From NCBI GenBank assembly GCA_928212115.1, contig CAKMRJ010003334.1, positions 96,150,342 to 96,214,341 on the forward strand: a stretch of 64,000 bases of DNA. Direction: 5' to 3'. The stretch comes from Lactuca virosa. Taxonomy: Eukaryota > Streptophyta > Magnoliopsida > Asterales > Asteraceae. The position numbers and the translations under genes were made by a program. Under the pieces are notes generated by a model that did not search any database, was not told the DNA's origin, and saw nothing but the letters and a program-made list of their open reading frames with translations. Of the stretch, positions 44,482 to 55,935 are shown one piece after another (position 1 is the first letter of the stretch; every line of letters starts with the position of its first letter).

Positions 44482-45770
44482 TCTGAAAAGAAGAGGGAAT
44501 AGATTAGATTAGATATAGAGATAGTCCTTAACAAAACACCCAAATGTAATATTAAGGCTAGGACCCACACAATATTTTATAACTTAGAAGAGGGATGCCG
44601 TAATCTAAGCTATAAGATATTTGAAGGTAGGTGAATGACGATTCACCAATTTCCACCATGAAAAACGAAATATTTAATTAGGTTTTAATTTGTTTAGAAA
44701 CTCCTAGATTCTTGAGATTCATTGAACTTTCTTCAATGGCATGTTTCAATCTCGAGTGTGCCCTTCAAGTTTTGTGACTGGGATGCCGAGGATCACAAAA
44801 CAAGGTGTGAAGTAACCATGCAAATTACTTGGTACCCTTAATGTATTACCCCTCAATCGATGTGCCGGTTAACCACACACTCCATCGATACTATGATAAA
44901 CATTAAGTCACCCTTTACCTACCTTGTTAAGTTCAAGTTAGTGTGCCGGTTAACCACACACGCTCCACTAACGACTAAACAAAGTGTAAAGTGTAATTTC
45001 ATGGATTAGCACCTTATTCACATTTTCCTAAAATACACTGATTGGGAATTCAATAAAGTTTAGTTACTTTAGTATTATCATTATACTTTTAATGAGAATT
45101 ATAAGTCCTTGTCCTACCCGTTCGGCTAACGACCCCTCCACCGATCAAGGAAGCGGTGGGTGAGAGTGGACACCCATTAAGTTGCCATTTTATAGGCAAC
45201 AACTTTATACCCCCCTTATAGACCGGCTTCGTGAATGAGGCGTACTAGCGGTAAGACGACTTGATCTTATACATATATAAATATTATTAAACTTATAATA
45301 TTATAAAGTATAAGGGTTGAATTTTAACTTTTAAAATTCTAGGGGTTGGAACTAAAGTTTTTAATATGACTTTACTTGTTCCAAAACTTGAGGGCAAGTT
45401 TTGTAAACTTTCAAAACTTTTCATTTCTCATAACTTATGAGTTAATGGTTATTAAAAATGAAGACTCTTCATTTTTTTGTAACCTATGTGTTCTTTTAAT
45501 GGTTATTTATAAATGTGGACTTTTGGTTATCCATAACTTAAGAACTAGTTATGGACTCCATTAAAACACATAAGATCAAGAATTCATCTAATCAATTATT
45601 AGCAATATTTCTATGATCTTCTAAACTCATATGTTTATGAATGTTCATATCAAAATTTCAAGAATCGTAAGTATATATACAAACTTGAAATTTTGATACG
45701 AGCTTTTGAACAAACTTCGATTTCAAGTTTTTTTTTTTTTTTTTTTTTGCATCAAGTATCAAATAAACAA
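44482..45770 (-). other. 5' leader of the Copia element
   Basis: Non-coding. It contains repeated motifs GTGTGGTTAACCGGCACA(C/T) at 44865-44880 and 44940-44970 in sense orientation. These recur in the element at 56150 (61120-61230) and at the window end (63966-64000). A poly-T run lies at 45728-45748. Confidence 0.6.
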
Positions 45771-45788
45771 ACCAGGCTCTGATACCAC
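45771..45788 (-). other. Primer binding site of the Copia element
   Basis: On the minus strand it reads GTGGTATCAGAGCCTGGT, complementary to plant initiator tRNA-Met, directly next to the 5' LTR. Confidence 0.95.
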
Positions 45789-46543
45789 TGATGGGTTTTG
45801 AGCATTCTAACACTCCTATGGTGTACATGCAACCCTAGAAACCTTGGATCTATGTTTGACTAAGATACATGCAAATAATTATTTTTCCAAGGTTCTTATC
45901 CTAACTAGCATGGCATGGGGAGCTTGAATCAAATAAAGCTAGTAGAATTACTTACCTTGTAGTAGTAGTGATTGCTTGGAGTTTTAGAGCCTAGCACCAA
46001 TAATGTGGATGCCTCAAATGGAAGTCACAAATCACCACAAACTTGAAACTTTGAGAGAATAGTAATCACTTCTTGAAATCGGCCTCTTTACTTACCACCA
46101 CCACAACTAGTGTGATTCAAGAACCAAAGCCTCCTTTATATAGTGTGGTGGATTAGGTTACATTATGTAAACCTAATACCCATGTCTTTTCATTCCATGA
46201 GATCCATGGTTTAAAGCTCCATGGAGTATCCATGGACTTTCCATGCAAGCCTAGCCCATTCCAAATAAGCATTAGCCCACACTATATAATTACAGAGCCC
46301 ATATTTAATTAGTCATACTTTTGATCTCTAAATTAATTCTAATTAATTATAGATCAATACTAATTAAATAATATGATTTTATATTAATATATTAGGACTT
46401 ATAATATATTAATAAATCATAACTTATACTATTCTCAAACGATTATCCTAAATTGTTCGGGTGAAGTGCAACCCAAATGGAACCATGTCGGGTCGGGTCA
46501 AGTACATACCAAATATAGTTATGGACTTAGACACTATCCAACA
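45789..46543 (-). repeat. 5' LTR of the minus-strand Copia element
   Basis: 755 bp, TGATGGGTTTTGAGC to TATCCAACA in + coordinates. It pairs with 38858-39620 and differs mainly by short indels. Confidence 0.95.
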
Positions 46544-46548
46544 CATAC

Positions 46549-46945
46549 TACTTCCACATTACCATTTCCTTTCCTCAAGACATGCCTTGACTCACCACGT
46601 CCCTCTACTGCTACTGCTCTCTGCTACTCTCATCCTAGGCTGCCTTAGGGTAATCACCCAACCCACTCTCCGCCATCAGCTGCATAAGAATCCCTACTTT
46701 CTTCCCCTAACTGCTCGCGGAATACTATTACATATTACTCAGACTAGATAATTCTTCGAATGAGAGATCCTACCTACTACGGTTGGACTCAGACAAGAGC
46801 TGTGTGAAATAGAGCTAGACCTAACCTTCTGAAATATTAGTCCTTGCACTCGTCACTTAAACATATTCGTTACTAGTCGTGAAAGACAACTAGAACTCCT
46901 AAAAGCACAAAGCAAGCAGCATTCGGGCACTGAGTACACATAATC
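46549..46945 (-). other. Element Y gag leader, duplicated copy 1
   Basis: Matches 52070-52480 closely (ends TTCGGGCACTGAGTACACATAATC in both). Homology stops abruptly at 46945/52480, marking one edge of the duplication. Non-coding. Confidence 0.75.
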
Positions 46946-48142
46946 ATCCAACTTTTAGGCTTGCCCGAGTCTGTTATCCTGTGAATCACCTTCCTCTGCC
47001 CCTTCCCTGATTGGACCACTATCCTCTCCTCTTCCAAGGGGACCGAAAACATGCATGCGCATCATCCAACATTGCACACACCTCACGGGCATCCAACCCG
47101 TATGTGCTTCCATATATCTGGTACACTCCTAGTGCTTACTACAATAACTGAAGCACTTTCGATCATCCATTTACTCCACTGCCTCCCTTTCAGAGGACCC
47201 ACACTCCTTCCGGAGTTACATACCTTTCCTTTCCAGGAAGTCTACTCCACAACCATAACCGCACTTATAAGTGCCACTGAGCTAAACTCCACTCTACCGA
47301 TCCATGAACACATACAGAGTCTTCAGCATGACTGGACCGCCTTCCCAGGCCTTCAGCCTATCTGGGCCACTCTCAGAACCTTCAGCATGTCTGGACCGCC
47401 CTTCTGGGCCTTCAGCCTGTCTGGACCGTTCCGAGCCTTCGGCCTGACTGGTACGCCTCCGGCCTTCAGTCTATCCGGACCGCTCAAAATGCGTCGCACA
47501 TCACCCTGAACCATTCTTCGGGGAATCCCTCCATGCAGTCTGTTCTAAGCCTTCTAGGGGTTTCGAACTCCACATCCGTTCTATGAATCTTTTACCCCGG
47601 CCTGATCCCGCCTCTCAACAATCAATCACTTTCTCTGAAAACCATGGTCTGTTCCCTGCCCCACGTGTCTATCCCACATTCTCGGCTAGCACAACGTGAA
47701 ATCCAACAGCTAACCACAACGCTGAAATCCAACAGCTAACCATCCCTGGATGCATGTTGTTCCACCGGAGAATTTTCCATTCTCCCCACTTAGTGCATCG
47801 ACTACTAACCACCGTTCCCAAAACCGGCATGGCTTAAAAGCACTTACTCCATATATTCCCTCTTATCCATGAACTGACTCCCTCGGGAGTGAGTAACCTT
47901 CACCGTATAACCCTTCCACCATCGCACACCTGAACTCCAAGGAAGTTCGAATCTCAACTGAACACTCCTCGCAACGCAGTCGCTATTCCAAGCAACGAGA
48001 TCATATACCTTATCTTTCGACCAAGAATCCTCCTAAACACTAACTACCACTCCTAACTACTAGATCCTCAATCATACTATGAAACATGCGGAACAATGCA
48101 GACAGATTTACAACACTACACAATCAACAAGATAACAAGATA
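46946..48142 (-). other. Spacer downstream of X gag, non-coding
   Basis: About 1.2 kb in the place where protease-RT of element X should follow gag. No protein motif is found; the open frame at 47051-47509 (+) overlaps a minisatellite and is not convincing. Possibly remodelled 3' DNA of X joined to Y by recombination. Confidence 0.5.
47317..47490 (-). repeat. ~27-bp minisatellite (CCTTCAGC...TCTGGACCG)
   Basis: Six imperfect copies of (G)CCTTCAGCNTGTCTGGACCG plus a few bases, unevenly spaced. Confidence 0.75.
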
Positions 48143-49415
48143 TCAAAAAGGAAACATACCCGCAGCTGCATCCGGCTCTGCCCTGACCTCCTCTGCTGTA
48201 AGCTGAAAAGCGCGTCCCTGAGCCCTCGGAGGCTCCGCTCCACCCTGACCCCTGCCAGTAATCCTCAAAGTGGCCGGTGCTGGAGCCTGCACCGTTCCTG
48301 CAGCAAACTGTGGGCAGTTGGCCCTCAAGTGTCCAACCTGATGGCAATGATAACAAATCCTCATATCCTGCACCGGGGCTGACTGACGGCAATCCCTCGC
48401 ATAATGCCCCTCTCTTCCGCACTTGCGGCACGCACCATCGGACCTACAAACTCCGGTATGACCCTTCCCACACTTTTCGCAAGTGTGGCTGCACTGACTC
48501 CCAATCCTGGAGTCAACGGTTTTGAACCGTTTCGGCGCCGGCTGCAACTGCACTGGGGCCTGCCTCTGCTCTCGCAACTGCAACTCAATCTCTAACTCCC
48601 GCCGCCTGGCGGCATCCTGCAGCTCTAACAAGGTATCACACCTTTGCGTGGACACAAACTGCCTGATGTCTCTCTTGAGCATACTCAGATATCGGGACAT
48701 CTGAGCCTGCTCTGAAGCAAACTCTGGGTAAAACATCGCCCTCTCAGTAAACATCCTGGTGATCTCCGTCACCGAGTCTGAATCCTGCTTCAGCTCCAGG
48801 AACTCCTGAGCCAACCTCTCTCTCTCTCTCAACCCGTGGAACATAACGGGTACTGAACATTTCCCGGAACTGATCCCACGTAACCGCAGCCCGCTGCGCG
48901 TCAGAATAAGATCCCGTAGTCAACCTCCACAAATCCTTCGCTCCGAGCCTCAAAAGGTTCAGAGCACACCTCACCCTCTGATCAGCAGGGCATGAACACG
49001 TGAAGAAACATTCCTCCACGTCTGACAACCACCTCATAGCAACGATCGGATCCTGAACTCCATCAAAAGTAGGGGGCTTTGTATTATCAAAGTCCCGATA
49101 CTGAAAACCTCGACCGGTTCCTCCCCCTGCCACTGCTACAGCCGATGTAGCTGCCGCGGCAGCCGCCTCCGCAAGAGCTGCATAGCGCTCATCAAAGTAC
49201 TCAACCATGGCAGTCTTGATCGACCCAAACATTTCCGACAACTCTACCCGGAACATAGCGGCGACCTCATCATGCAGGATCTCACGAATCCTGGCATCCA
49301 ACTCGTCCGTACTCATCTGACCAATGACCTCGGGTGGTACTGACCCATCCTGACCATCCTCTCCCGATCCTGATCCCGAACCGGATCCTGCCCCGAAACG
49401 CCTCGTAATCGCCAT
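48143..49415 (-). pseudogene. gag: Ty3/Gypsy gag of element X, one frameshift
   Basis: The ATG at 49415 gives MAITRRFGAGSGSGSGSGED; I prefer it over an upstream in-frame ATG because the family Gag starts with this basic/Gly-Ser stretch and the leader reaches this point. An acidic helix follows (MSTDELDARIREILHDEVA), then DPIVAMRWLSDVEECF and DQFREMFSTRYVP. A CT/GA run at 48816-48830 shifts the frame, after which FLELKQDSDSVTEITRMF continues. Three zinc fingers are present: CEKCGKGHTGVC, CRKCGREGHYARDC and CYHCHQVGHLRANC (48450-48300). The frame ends at 48143 where protease would start. Apart from the GA-run slip, Gag is complete. Confidence 0.85.
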
Positions 49416-49890
49416 ACTGCAATACACCAACGAGACCCTTAGGCACATCTCATAATCACCCGGGGACTATCTCATAACCGATACCCTAGAGAGTTGTGAG
49501 TTCCTCGATACGCGTATGGGTCCTGTGCTTTCAGTAATACGGGCCCATACTACCTTCCACACCTACCCATATTTGTCTCAAGTATCACCACAACACTCTA
49601 ACCATATACACACACCCGCTCAATCCTCACTCCTAGAGGAAAAGATGCATATCTCAAATAAGGAAAACCCTAGGCTAATAGGCATCACATAATCAGGCAA
49701 TTCTATCATGCAATTCCTGAAGATCCCTAGCCTAGTACTAGCATGTTGTTCTAACATATCACATAATCAAATAACTTGTATGGTATTTTGGGGTCTACTT
49801 ACTGGCTCTGGCTGATCATACCCTCTACATCCTCCTTTACTTATTTCGAAAACCTTTTGAAAACCATTTTGAAAATCCCTCCCTCTGATT
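49416..49890 (-). other. 5' leader of element X with decayed primer binding site
   Basis: Non-coding leader between LTR X copy 2 and gag. The PBS is reduced to CCTCTGATT at 49882-49890 (usual GCTCTGATACCA in this orientation). It shares CGGGCCCATACTACCTTCC (49543-49561) with the leader of element Y. Confidence 0.65.
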
Positions 49891-51371
49891 TGACACCCAT
49901 AAAATTTGAGCCAAATTAAAACATTTTAATCATTCAAAACCATTATGTTCACACAACTCGTTTTCAAAATAGTTTAAACATCAGAGTATCCCCCAGAACC
50001 ATATCATATAAATCATAAAACATGAGGAGCGGTACGATCACGCCTTCGCCTTGCCACGATCTCCTGAAGTACCTGAAACAATACACTGAAACTGTAAGCC
50101 CAAAAGCTTAGTGAGTTACCCCCAAAATACCAAAATCACCAAATATCCTTGGAAGTCAAACTGGTCAACTCTTGGTCAAAGTCAAAGTCCTCAGTCAAAG
50201 TCAACCTCCCTGACTGACTCTACTCGCCGAGTCGACCCATCGACTCGTCGAGTCCCTATACTCAGAAATTCCCATAACCCGAGTCTACTCGCCGAGTCAC
50301 CCCAAGACTCGTCGAGTCCAACGATCTCCGAGTCTCATCCTGTCCAACTCACTGAGTCACCCCTCGACTCACTGATCTGCGTCTTAACCAAAAGGGGTTA
50401 GGGGTTCTGCGACCAGACTCGCCGAGTCCAAGAACAGACTTGCCGAGTCCACGACAATCTTCAATAGACTCGCCGAGTTGTTCTTCCAACTCGTCGAGTC
50501 CAAGCTCATCATCATAAGACTCGCCGAGTCACCCATGCGACTCGCCGAGTTACTATGTGACTCACAGTCTGATCTCTAGCCCGACTCGCCGAGTCATCTC
50601 CCAGACTCGTCGAGTCCATACGTGCATTCCCAAAATCTCGAGACACAGAGCTACTCCTTTGCTCCAAACAATAGATCAAGGTCTCTAGAGTCCATTAGCA
50701 ACATAAAGTTGCTACCTTTTACGTGCTTCTTGCCCCATAATACCAAAAACCAAGCTAGAAAGGGACTTAACTCTTGGGGAAAGGCTTTTGCATAGCAACC
50801 AAAAGGGCTTTCTGCATCTTTGATCCAAATAGAGCTCAGATCTGGAGTTTCAACTCCAGATCTAACTTATACACCAAGATCTCATCATATCATCTCCAAA
50901 CAAGCCCTAAAACTTCCATGAAAATGGATCTAGAAAGGGGAAAGCCAAGGATAACGATTCATTACCTCCAAAAACGACCTCCTGCTGAAGAGTAATCTGA
51001 ATCTCCACAAATCTCCTTGATCCAAGCTTCTTGATCTTCAAGATCTCTTCACAAAACACTTAACAATGCTCCAATTTGCTTCCAATGGCTCTCACTCACG
51101 ATTCTAGGGTTTCTGAGTCTCAAAGGGGGCTAAGGGAGCTGAGGGGAGGACATTAAGTCCTTTAAATAGGGTGCAACCCCGAAGATTAGGGTTTTTCCTC
51201 GACCAGCATTGACTCGTCGAGTCCAGCCGCCGACTCGCCGAGTCAGGCCACTTAACCCCGTGCCACGCACCCGCTTCGACTCGGCGAGTCAAGAGACCTA
51301 CTCGCCGAGTCCCTTCCTTTATTTTCACTTAGCACCCTTCGGCTTCTTGCTTCTGAACTTGGGATGTTACA
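49891..51371 (-). repeat. LTR 'X' copy 2 (5' LTR of element X)
   Basis: 1481 bp, TGACACCCATAAAATTTGAG to GGGATGTTACA. Followed by GCCAC (51372-51376) and, on the gag side, by the X leader, so it is the 5' LTR of X in minus orientation. It carries the ACTCG(C/T)CGAGT array (50215-50620, 51205-51310) and the splice-acceptor-like block (50066-50130). Confidence 0.88.
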
Positions 51372-52064
51372 GCCACAGTCTCAGTCGTCTGGTGGAGATC
51401 TAACAACTATTGCGCCAACTGCTGCGCCTAAATCGCCTGGGCACACTCTGCCCCAGAATCTGGCCTAAAAGTCATCCCATGACATAGCATCAACTGCATC
51501 ATCACTCAACTCACTACCAACCTCTTCCTATCAATCTCGTGCTCTATCCCTCAAGAGACAGGAAGTAAGTCACATCTTGTCTCCTTTCGAGACAATGTCT
51601 GGTACAAAAGTGTTGGCGACATCTGCCAACCATCTGCTGCTAACAATGGGGTCCCTAACCCCCATAACAATGTGAAGCTTCACAAGCTCTGAACTCCCGA
51701 AACATCAATGTATGCGTCCCTATCATGACTAACATCTCAGTGCGGAATGCACTCTGCCTCTCATCACAAATCTCTAAATTGCTCTCCTTGATCACAGGAG
51801 TCTGATCAATGATATTGCGTACTCTCAGATGGAATGAACTCCCTCATCTGACCACCAAGCTGCCTGGCTACAGAGTCCGAGCCTGATCCTTCGTCGACAC
51901 CAGAACTACCATCTGGTCTACCACGTAGCGTCACTTTACTCAGAAATATACCATCACAATCACCACAATACTCGTCAAGGCTTGAGGGATATCGCACCCT
52001 ACAAGTTCCCTGGTCTTATCTCAGCCTTCCTTGATTCGAGTACGGATCCTCTGCTTTCAGTAGT
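51372..52064 (-). pseudogene. gag: Element Y gag N-terminal relic, copy 2 (the one next to Y's own PBS)
   Basis: Reading leftwards, SVARQLGGQMREFIPSE (about 51880), then a broken YGGVRDPIVSSRWLADV equivalent (about 51650) and AMSWDDF near 51470 identify a Ty3/Gypsy gag homologous to X gag. Many frame breaks. It is cut by LTR X at GCCAC, and its C-terminal continuation is at 36707. Confidence 0.7.
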
Positions 52065-52952
52065 ACGGGCCCATACTACCTTCCACATCTATCCATACTT
52101 TCCTCAAGAAATGCCTTGACTCCACCAAGTCCCTTCTACTGCTACTGCTCTCTGCTACTCTCATCCTAGGCTTGCCCTAGGATAATCACCAACCCACTCT
52201 CCGCCATCAGCTGCATAAGAAATCCCTACTTTCTTCCCCTAACTAGCTCGCGAATACTATTACATATTACTCAGACTAGATAATTCTTCGAATGAGAGAT
52301 CCTACCCTACTACGGTTGGACTCAGACAAGAGCTGCGAAATAGAGCTAGACCTAACCTTCTGAAATTATTTAGTCCTTGCAATATGTAACTTAACATATT
52401 CGTTTACTAGTTAGTGAAAGACAACTAGAACTCCTAAAAGCATAAAGCAAGCAGCATTCGGGCACTGAGTACACATAATCAAGCATCTACTACTCTGGCT
52501 ATCATACTGACTAATCTGTACTAGCATGCAGTTCCAATAAGTTGGTACACATATAACAGGCACATAAGGCATCCTTCGTAGATCCTTAGCCCTAAACTAG
52601 CATGCAGTTCTCATAAAGCTGATACACATATAATAGGCACATAAGGCATCCTTCCTAGATCCTTAGTCCTAATCTAGCATGCAGTTCTCATAAAACTGAT
52701 AATCATATCATAACATGAACTTGTATGGGTAATTTGGGAGTACTTACTTGAGCTCGGCTGATTACATGCACCATACCCTTTTCTCTTTTTCAAAGTTCTT
52801 GTCTTTCTAAAAATTCTTTTCGCTTTTTCTAAAACACTTTTCTTTCCTCAAAATCCTTCTTACAAAAATTGATTTTCCTTTTGAAAATTTCTATACCAAT
52901 TCCTTAGTTTGAGTTCAGACACACCCGGAAGTGTGCCCGAATCCCTCAAACC
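52065..52952 (-). other. 5' leader of element Y
   Basis: Non-coding leader between gag and primer binding site, including 76-77-bp tandem repeats (52521-52710, unit starts with CTAGCATGCAGTTC) and a T-rich tract (52780-52890). Confidence 0.7.
52521..52710 (-). repeat. 76-77-bp tandem repeat in Y leader
   Basis: Unit starts CTAGCATGCAGTTC at 52521, 52597 and 52674; two and a half copies. Confidence 0.8.
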
Positions 52953-52970
52953 AAGGCTCTAATACCAACT
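52953..52970 (-). other. Primer binding site of element Y
   Basis: Minus strand AGTTGGTATTAGAGCCTT, one base off the tRNA-Met type TGGTATCAGAGC, next to the 5' LTR end. Confidence 0.88.
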
Positions 52971-55935
52971 TGGAACATCCCAAACATACAGTTTAAAATT
53001 TTCGTTTTAAATCATTAATAAAACCATATCTATCATTCAACATATAGAAATCATGAATCGTGTATCCCAAGAATATCTTAATGGCTGTCAAATATATATC
53101 AGAGTATAAACATCCCAGGCTGAATAAATGGTGTGTGCACTGCAATCATCCCGAGCTCCTCTTTTGAAAACCGAAGTACCTGAAACCAAAACTGAAAACC
53201 GTAAGCACGAAGCTTAGTGAGTCTCCCCAATCTACCACATATCATCCACATATAACATGCAACTAGGAGATAAGGGCCCCGCCCACACTCCGCTATCTAG
53301 GAGATACGGGCCCTGCCCACACACCGCTATCTCTGAGATACGGGCCCCACCCACACTCAGCTACTTCAAGATACGAACCCCGCCCACACTCGACAATTGT
53401 GAGATACGGGCCTCGCCCACACTCAGCTGTTATGCCAAAACATACAAGTATCACATAGACAACATGTATAACTAATCTATCGTTCAGTCATATATCATAT
53501 ATCATAATCAAGTACAACTATGAGATACGGGCCCCCGCCCACACTCGACTAATAAGAGATACGGGCCCCGCCCACACTCCGCTACTAAGAGATACGGGCC
53601 CCGCCCACCCTCACTAGTCATGAAGATACATACAATCTATAAACGAACAACAAATATCACTAGCATATAAAAATATACCATATCAGCTATCTATGAGATA
53701 CGGGCCTCGCCCACACTCAACTACTATGAGATACGGGCCCCGCCCACACTCGCATTCCTAACAACATATACAAGCATCACATAGAAAACAAGTATAGCAA
53801 TCCAATAATCTGACTGATATCTATACTCAGATAATAATGAGATACGGGCCCCACCCACACTCAGCTACTAACATATCTCATATACGGGCCGGCCTTGGTG
53901 CCTTAGACCCGTTCCTACTGGAAGAGGACTCACCTCACACTGCTGAAGTCCCGCTGACAGAACCATAGTTGCTCGATGATAGATTCCCGATCTGTCAATA
54001 TCAAAATAACACCCAATTAATAATTGGGTTCTATCACATATCCATAATTCCATGCTTGGGGTAAAAGACTATTTTACCCTTAACTTAGCTTGACTCAGTC
54101 CCAAGGCCCAATCCAAAGGCCCAAGGTCCAACTATGGCTCAAATCCCAGCATATGGCCCAATTTTCCAAATTGGGCCCAAACCTCTACATGGACTTACCT
54201 TAAGGCCCAATTGTTCAGTCCGGTCCAATATGTCTCATTCTAAGGGCCCAATATCATACAACCATCTAGGCCAAACTATGGCCCAACTATGGCCCAATTT
54301 TCCAAATTGGGCCCAAACCCTCCTATGGGCCTTACCCTAAATCCCATTAAATTGTTCTAGTCCATTTGCTTGTTCTTGGATGGCCCAACACAAAGCCCAA
54401 GTGAAAATAGGGTTTCAAATAAAATGATGATTAGGGTTAAGTGTTTCTCACTTAAACCTTTAAGGACTTAATCCATTAAGTCCATCTCTCTACTAGATAA
54501 ATCATATGGTGTAGTTGGGCTTAATACACAATCCAATCCAGTGGCCCAAAAGTGGGCCCAATAAGTCTAAGGCCCAAATACTCACAATTAGGGTTTTCTA
54601 AACTCTAATTAGGGTTTTCACCCAACCATGGCCCAATAGGCCCAAAATTAATCTTTAAGCCCATTAGGGTTTTGCTAGGTCCATTAGGGTTTGCTTGTGG
54701 GGCACCACCCACTACCACCTCGGGTAGTGGTGGTCAGCGGCGGCTGCCACCACCATACGATGGTGGTTACTATTATATTTATTATTCATTGCTAGTTACA
54801 GTTACAAAGCTTTAATCAAAAATTACACACACACTAACTAACACACATACACACAGCCACCCTAGTGGTGGCCGGCGGTGGCTCGTGGTGGCGGTGGCCT
54901 TTCTTGCTTTTCCGGCTAGACTAACACACACTAACAAGATTACATGCACCCACACACCCTCTATGAGGTCGCAAAGCAACTCCAGCCACCCCTTGGTGGC
55001 CTACGACAGCGGTAATGACACCGAAAAACGGCAACAGCGGCTTTGACAGCGGCAACCACCATGGTTGGCCGCCATGGTGGCTCTTCTCTGGTTTTCACTA
55101 GCCAAACGAGCCCTCACAATCGAATAGCAACCACAGCCCACCCCCATGCTTTCGACTCACGAGCACACTAAAACAGCCTCTTCGGGTTGGCGGATGACGA
55201 CTGGAACGGTGGGAGAAGAACTAAGCGACGGCGGCGGCAGCAAGGCGAACGTCCGATAGCTACAACCGGAGAAGAATGGAGAAGAACAACGAGCGGGTAC
55301 AGCAACGCAGAGAGTCACCGCGCCCAGCGTTATTCCGGTCGTTCACAGCCCGCACAAGCCGTTCACAGCTTAAAAGTCTGGTCCCGGTGGTCCTTGTCGC
55401 TCGCAGCGTCGCCGGCAGTGGATGACAACCTGGTCGGATCAGAAGAGAACGAGGAGAATGGAGATTGCAGCTAGGGAGTCACAAGGTGGCGGCGGCTACT
55501 TCACTCATGGCGGCTGGAACCTTTAGGTTTAGGGTTTGACATGGTGAGGGTGGTGGGTTATATCCCCGACCACTTTAAATCTTTTGCCTAATTACAACTC
55601 TGGTCTCTCCAGCTCCAATTTAATTCGAATTAGATCAATATTTTACCTTTTTAACCCACGCCATCTAAAATCTTTACAATTCAACTCTATATGTTACCAT
55701 TTTGGCCCTAAGCCTCCAAAATCTCTTCAAATTAAGTCCCAATAGATTACCAAGTAGTCTCTGCCCTTATAATTATTTACAGAACGAATCCAAAACTTAC
55801 ACGTTTAGCCCTCGACTTCTAATATTGTAACAATTAACTTCTCGAGACCAACTCTTATTATAAAATTATTGATTTTAGGGCTACTATCCATTCATCAACT
55901 TATCTATTTATTCATTTAATAAACGGGGCGTTACA
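52971..55935 (-). repeat. 5' LTR of element Y
   Basis: 2.97 kb, TGGAACATCCC to GGGGCGTTACA. About 320 bp longer than the 3' LTR, mostly because the GAGATACGGGCCCC minisatellite has about eleven copies (53262-53860). The outside flank is TTACT (55936-55940). Otherwise the two LTRs are near-identical. Confidence 0.92.
53262..53860 (-). repeat. Minisatellite GAGATACGGGCCCCGCCCACACTC, long allele
   Basis: Copies near 53265, 53300, 53332, 53366, 53399, 53520, 53553, 53583, 53693, 53726 and 53836, spaced 30-35 bp in clusters. Confidence 0.8.

Larger units (their letters stand above)
38858..46543 (-). mobile_element. Copia retrotransposon, full length, nearly intact pol
   Basis: 7.7 kb with LTRs at 45789-46543 (5') and 38858-39620 (3'), primer binding site 45771-45788, polypurine tract 39621-39635 and TSD CATAC. 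Gene order gag-protease-integrase-RT-RNase H is that of Ty1/Copia. Gag is frame-broken, and pol is open apart from a few frameshifts. It is inserted into the gag leader of element Y's duplicated copy. It belongs to the same LTR family as the element starting at 56150. Confidence 0.95.
29892..55935 (-). mobile_element. Element Y: 26-kb composite Ty3/Gypsy element with nested insertions
   Basis: Outer LTRs are at 52971-55935 (5') and 29892-32532 (3'), with the primer binding site at 52953-52970 and the polypurine tract at 32533-32547, all in minus-strand sense; the TSD is TTACT. Its own interior is a decayed gag (51997-51372, continuing 36707-36300) and an RT fragment (36300-35930), followed by non-coding 3' DNA. 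Integrase and most of RT/RNase H are missing. Inserted within it are LTR Z, LTR X twice, X gag and a Copia element. The LTRs look highly similar, so insertion may be moderately recent despite gag decay. Confidence 0.88.

Noticed and set aside
47051..47509. 152-codon + strand open frame
   Set aside because: Pro/Ser/Thr-rich reading through a minisatellite, antisense to element X; no motif.
48086..48595. + strand frames opposite X gag
   Set aside because: Shadow frames of the GC-rich gag gene.
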